From Lachnospiraceae bacterium (GTDB lineage Bacteria > Bacillota > Clostridia > Lachnospirales > Lachnospiraceae), in the NCBI GenBank assembly GCA_017434885.1, contig JAFSGE010000005.1, positions 1-64,000 of the forward strand: a DNA stretch of 64,000 bases, in the 5' to 3' direction. Under the pieces are notes generated by a model. It was given only the letters and a program-made list of their open reading frames with translations. It was not told the origin of the DNA and ran no database searches. Numbering within the stretch: the stretch's first letter is position 1; every line of letters begins with the position of its first letter. A program made the position numbers and the translations under genes. This document shows, in pieces, positions 60,308-64,000 of this stretch.

Positions 60308-63016
60308 TTAGTTCAATGTAATTTCAAGGGTATGCTCTGTGCCCTTTGCAAGTCCGTCAAGCACTTCCTTTGCAAGTACTGCCAGACCGTCTTCTTTTGC
60401 TTTTAACGAAACTTCTTTGCCGTCAAGTGTTACAGCTGCCACCACATAGTCACCGTATTCTTTGCCGGAGGCGTTGGTGTATACAATATTCCACCTCTTA
60501 TCCTGGAACAACAGATTCAATGCTGCCTGTCCCTTTTCATCAAACTGTTCCTTCAAAAGCTTCGGCTCCATTACCATGTCACCAAGCTCGCCGCGGATAC
60601 CGTACATCTGTGTAATTACGGTGAGCATAAACCAGCTTGCCGCACCGGTGAGGTAATGGTACATACCTCTTCCCTTGCCGTCAAAGTACTCAGGCACTCC
60701 GGGATAAATACCGCTTACTTCAAAGTTCATTGCCTGTTTTTCAAGGGCATTTAAGGACTTGTAGCCTTCCTTTACGAATCCTCTCTTGTAAAGCGCGTTA
60801 CCATACATTACTGCCATATGGGAGAATACCGCACCGTTTTCTTTATCGCCATAGGAGAATCCGAACATTCTTCCAAGGTCAGTCTTTACCTCATGGAAGT
60901 TTGTATTTAAGCGGTAACCGCCGATTTCTTCCTGATACAAGTATTTGTCTGCACTCTTTGCAATAGCTGCAATTTGCTCTTTCTGTGCAGTTCCGGCCAT
61001 TACGGAGAATACCTGTCCTGTGAGCATCATACGCACGCCGCTGTCAAATTCACCTTCCACACGTCTGCCGTGATTATCATAATAGCCGTTAAACCAGCCG
61101 TTTCCTTCTTTGTCTGTTACCCATTCGTTGTCGCGGATATGCTGCATCATCCATTCCGACTTATTCATCAGGTTTGCAGCCAGCTTTTCGATTGCCACTT
61201 CCACCTTTTTGCCGCAAACATTGTGTCTGCAGGTATCAAGATAAGCAGACAGCACACCAAGCTTTCTCTCTACGCTGTCATACATACCTTCTTCATCCTC
61301 AAGAAGAAGCACCATTTCGGAAGAAATGGAGATGGTCTGTTTTCCTGTTTCCTTTGCATATGCCAAAAGCAGCTCTGCCAAGTCTCTTAAGTTGCCTGCA
61401 TAGGCATTGGTAAAGGCAACACTCTCGCCTCTCTCTGCTGCCATATCAAGGGCATCGTTCCAGTCAGCACCGCGAAGTCTGATAACATTGTGCTCACCCA
61501 CTTCATAGAATGCAGTTAAATTCTGCAACAGCAAGTGCTCGATAATGCTTCCTTTGTACTGTGTGCCGTCCTGTGTCTTCTGCCAACAGCCGTAAGCATC
61601 GGTCCATTCGGCATCCGTCTGTGTTCCTCTGCAAATCTGTTTATCCTTAAAATAAGGAACTTCCTTTTCAAGCAGGGTAATATCCCCTGTCTGGTCAATA
61701 TAAAGCTTTGTTGTCATGCAGGGCCATACACCGTGGTCCATCCATACTCTGGTAATATTGTTACGGTCAGCAACGAATTCTCCCTGCTTGCTGCCGATAA
61801 TGGTCGCATTGCTTCCATCCATACGCACACCTGCAAAGTTATCGATTAACATCTGGCGTACGCCATCGGGATGCATAATCAGAAGTGCCAGACAGTCCTG
61901 CCAAAGATCACGCCATCCTCTTCCGCCTTTGCCGTAATCATGGTGAGGAAGGAAAGAACAACCGTAAATTCTACGCAGGATAGGCTGGAAGCTGACCCAC
62001 TTCATGTACTGGTCAAAATCCTCATCTCCTGTCTTGTAGCTTACGTTTACTTTTTCCTGCCAGTATTTCTTTACGTTTTCCAGTTCCGCTTCTACCTTTG
62101 CCGCGCTGTTAAAACGCTCTGTCAGTTCACCGATTTCACCCTGTTCCTTTGTAATACCGAGAAGTACGGTATAAGAGGTGCTTTCCCCTGCTGCAAGCGC
62201 TTTTTTTGCGAAATGAAGTCCGCCTACCGCTTCAAGACCTTCTACCTCAGTACCTTCCTTCACACCGCATTTGTTGGTCACTACGGCGTAAGGCCATTCG
62301 AAGTTGCCGCCTTTTTCCACGATATCATCCACAGTAGGATAAAAATCTACAGGCGCATCTCCCTGTCCGTCCATACCGCACACATAGTAAATCATGTGAT
62401 TTAACTGATGTCCTCTTTCATCAAAGGAGAGGGTAGGCTTTACTTCCACGCCGTATTTGGTAGTTCTGATACGGTGAAGAAGGGATGTTACATGTCTGTG
62501 GTCTCTGATATTATCTGCACTTCTGCCATATACGGGAATGATTGCCGTAGGAGTAAACTCTACTTTTTCACTTCCTGTATTGGTCACTGTCACCTGCATA
62601 ATTTCCACATTTGCATCCACAGGAACAAAAGAAGTAATCTCCGCCTTTAATCCGTATTTCTTTGACTCTCTCATGACCTGATGCCACATCATACCTGCAC
62701 GCATGCTGCACGCATCCTTGTCATCACCAAATACCTTTACCAGTTCTTCTGCAGATGCGCCCGTTGCAGACCAGCATCCCTTTCCTTCCATGTGAAACCA
62801 GAAGTTTCTGGTATTTCTGTTGTTATGTAAGTTTTCAGAGCTGACCGGCTCTAAAAGAAATGTGTTCTGATCCAGTTTGGAATCACCGCCAAGTCTCGGT
62901 GTAATTGCATTCTTAAGTCCCGCTTCCCCCGCCAAAGGAAAATATAAATAAGTAGATTCCTGCGGCTGCTCCATAGAAAATGATCCGTTCTTATCCAAAA
63001 AACTAAAAGTTGCCAT
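60308..63016 (-). CDS. GH94 glycoside phosphorylase (cellobiose/laminaribiose type)
   Basis: 902 residues from the ATG at 63016 (GAGGAGG eight bases upstream). GH94 hallmarks: FSFLDKNGSFSMEQPQESTY at the N-terminus, SFLPHHDYGKGGRGWRDLWQ (phosphate and sugar pocket), DHGVWPCMTTKLYIDQTGD, and the catalytic acid motif RLRGADWNDALDMA near the middle; C-terminal GVPEYFDGKGRGMYHYLTGA and ASWFMLTVITQMYGI. It splits a beta-glucobiose with phosphate. A short phosphorylase for the disaccharide beside a long one for oligomers would make a complete degradation pair. No transporter is visible in the window. Confidence 0.88.
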   Translation of the reverse strand: MATFSFLDKNGSFSMEQPQESTYLYFPLAGEAGLKNAITPRLGGDSKLDQNTFLLEPVSSENLHNNRNTRNFWFHMEGKGCWSATGASAEELVKVFGDDKDACSMRAGMMWHQVMRESKKYGLKAEITSFVPVDANVEIMQVTVTNTGSEKVEFTPTAIIPVYGRSADNIRDHRHVTSLLHRIRTTKYGVEVKPTLSFDERGHQLNHMIYYVCGMDGQGDAPVDFYPTVDDIVEKGGNFEWPYAVVTNKCGVKEGTEVEGLEAVGGLHFAKKALAAGESTSYTVLLGITKEQGEIGELTERFNSAAKVEAELENVKKYWQEKVNVSYKTGDEDFDQYMKWVSFQPILRRIYGCSFLPHHDYGKGGRGWRDLWQDCLALLIMHPDGVRQMLIDNFAGVRMDGSNATIIGSKQGEFVADRNNITRVWMDHGVWPCMTTKLYIDQTGDITLLEKEVPYFKDKQICRGTQTDAEWTDAYGCWQKTQDGTQYKGSIIEHLLLQNLTAFYEVGEHNVIRLRGADWNDALDMAAERGESVAFTNAYAGNLRDLAELLLAYAKETGKQTISISSEMVLLLEDEEGMYDSVERKLGVLSAYLDTCRHNVCGKKVEVAIEKLAANLMNKSEWMMQHIRDNEWVTDKEGNGWFNGYYDNHGRRVEGEFDSGVRMMLTGQVFSVMAGTAQKEQIAAIAKSADKYLYQEEIGGYRLNTNFHEVKTDLGRMFGFSYGDKENGAVFSHMAVMYGNALYKRGFVKEGYKSLNALEKQAMNFEVSGIYPGVPEYFDGKGRGMYHYLTGAASWFMLTVITQMYGIRGELGDMVMEPKLLKEQFDEKGQAALNLLFQDKRWNIVYTNASGKEYGDYVVAAVTLDGKEVSLKAKEDGLAVLAKEVLDGLAKGTEHTLEITLN

Positions 63017-63082
63017 GTTAAATACCTCCTCAAATCGGCACATTTTTTCTTCTCTGATTGTATTGTATCTTATATTGGCAAT

Positions 63083-63122
63083 AAAAAAAAGACACCTTTT
63101 TCCAAAAAGGTGTCTTTTTTTT
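63083..63122. terminator. bidirectional terminator after degV
   Basis: GACACCTTTTT, loop CC, AAAAAGGTGTC with eight A before and eight T after. Perfect 11-base stem 15 bases from the DegV stop. Confidence 0.95.
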
Positions 63123-63136
63123 AGTTTTTATTCTGA

Positions 63137-64000
63137 TTAGTCTATTCTTTCTGCTCCCCAGAAAAATAACGCCACTGTTCCGGGGCCTGTATGACTTCCG
63201 ATAGTAGTTCCGATATGGTTAATTTCCACCTTACCGTTCAACTTCGGAAACTGTGCTTCCACCAGGTCTGCCACCGCTTTGGCATCTTCGTAGCAGGCCG
63301 AATTGCTGATATAGCACTTTCCGCTGTAATCGAGTCCATCCTGTGCATTTAACTTCATCTGCTCCACAATGGCTTCAATTACCTTCTTTTTGGTTCTGAT
63401 TTTATAACGCGGAATCAGTTTTCCTTCAAAATCCACATTCAAAAGCGGACAAATATTCAGCACACCGCCCACAAATCCTGCCGTCTTGGTCACTCTGCCT
63501 CCTTTTACAAAAAAGGTTAAATCGGTAGAGAAAAACCAGTGTTGCAGCTTCTTCTTATTTGCTTCCGTCCATGCCACCAGTTCCTCTGCGCTCATTCCGC
63601 CGTCACGAAGGTCTGCCAGCTTATCCATCAAAAGACCGAAACCGGAGGATGCCGCAAGGGAATCAATAATATAAATCTTTCTGTCGGGATATTTTTCCAA
63701 AAGGGCCTCTTTTGCAAGGTTTGCCGAATTGATTACTCCCGTAATTCCGGAGGATAAACATGCATGCACAATATCCTTTCCCTCTTTTAAAAACGGTTCA
63801 AAATATGCTTCAAATTCCGCCTCATTAATCTGGGAAGTTCTGGTATCCGCGCCATCTTTCATGGCTTGATAGAACTTGTCAAAGGGTACCGACTGTCCCA
63901 AATCATCCGGGTACTGCTTGCCATCCAGTTCATAATGAAAGCAAATATAATGAATATCTCTTTTTTCAAAATGCTCTTTGGTTAAATCGGCTGTTGAACA
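63137..64000 (-). CDS. DegV family fatty-acid-binding protein, N-terminus beyond the window
   Basis: 287 codons visible. The frame is open through the window edge: CSTADLTKEHFEKRDIHYIC is recognisable DegV N-terminal sequence, so the apparent TTG start at 63901 is not real. Further features: VHACLSSGITGVINSANLAK (fatty-acid carboxylate site S-S-x-x-S/T type), IYIIDSLAASSGFGLLMDKL, KGGRVTKTAGFVGGVLNICP and NHIGTTIGSHTGPGTVALFF. DegV/FakB proteins present exogenous fatty acids to FakA kinase. Only about the first five to eight residues should be missing. Confidence 0.9.
   Translation of the reverse strand, partial: CSTADLTKEHFEKRDIHYICFHYELDGKQYPDDLGQSVPFDKFYQAMKDGADTRTSQINEAEFEAYFEPFLKEGKDIVHACLSSGITGVINSANLAKEALLEKYPDRKIYIIDSLAASSGFGLLMDKLADLRDGGMSAEELVAWTEANKKKLQHWFFSTDLTFFVKGGRVTKTAGFVGGVLNICPLLNVDFEGKLIPRYKIRTKKKVIEAIVEQMKLNAQDGLDYSGKCYISNSACYEDAKAVADLVEAQFPKLNGKVEINHIGTTIGSHTGPGTVALFFWGAERID

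Noticed and set aside
63137-63901. DegV gene starting at the TTG at 63901
   Set aside because: The frame continues with recognisable DegV sequence to the window edge.
1-64000. tRNA, rRNA or riboswitch genes
   Set aside because: I looked for T-loop motifs and known leader consensus sequences on both strands and found none convincing.

Overview
The window looks like the chromosome of a motile low-GC Gram-positive of the Lachnospiraceae type. This is inferred from the gene families (sigma-D/FliW/CsrA flagellar control, tandem FlgK, DUF3880 glycosyltransferase beside flagellin, Rpn-type nuclease genes, paired glycoside phosphorylases), strong AGGAGG ribosome sites and AT-rich spacers. No rRNA, tRNA, CRISPR array or classical IS transposase was seen. 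Almost everything from 1 to 50.9 kb lies on the minus strand, so transcription runs right to left.

Layout: 0-1.5 kb is a small operon (DfrF-like dihydrofolate reductase, flavodoxin, a frameshifted membrane protein). About 1.5-38 kb is a large surface-glycan island ending directly behind flagellin. It holds two LicD phosphotransferases and two IspD-like cytidylyltransferases (30.6-38 kb). It also holds an AT-rich block of glycosyltransferases, methyltransferases and a nonulosonate branch of NeuB-like synthase, KdsC-like phosphatase and CMP-sugar synthetase (12-29 kb). A fucosyltransferase-type GT11 and GT2/DUF4422 genes follow (2-10 kb). Its position makes flagellin glycosylation the most likely job, although a cell-surface polymer is not excluded. 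The flagellar genes are 38.1-50.9 kb: flagellin, a divergent DUF3880 transferase, flaG-fliD-fliS-fliT-like, and flgM-flgN-flgK-flgK-flgL-fliW-csrA. Three textbook sigma-D promoters (TAAA-like, 15 bp, TCCGATAT/C) drive flagellin, flaG and flgM. The flagellin leader carries a CsrA-type AGGA hairpin.

Right of this are two plus-strand cyclic-di-GMP genes (EAL with degenerate GGDEF; sugar-binding-like sensor with GGDEF), then a minus-strand carbohydrate block (two GH94-type phosphorylases, cupin, YesN-type regulator) and a DegV protein cut by the window edge.

The most unusual structure is between genes. The island is punctuated at operon boundaries by repeated units made of a conserved terminator-like hairpin, a repeated leader and an Rpn-family nuclease ORF. 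Nearly all these ORFs are broken, several by deletions at short direct repeats. A sister unit with a coiled-coil ORF sits between csrA and flaG. Separately, two methyltransferase genes are each followed by a second, partial copy of the 3' end of the gene preceding them, which looks like scars of seamless gene insertion. Three AT-rich methyltransferase genes carry G7-G8 tracts in their first 40 codons, suggesting phase variation. A Rossmann-like module recurs on about eleven otherwise different enzymes of the island.
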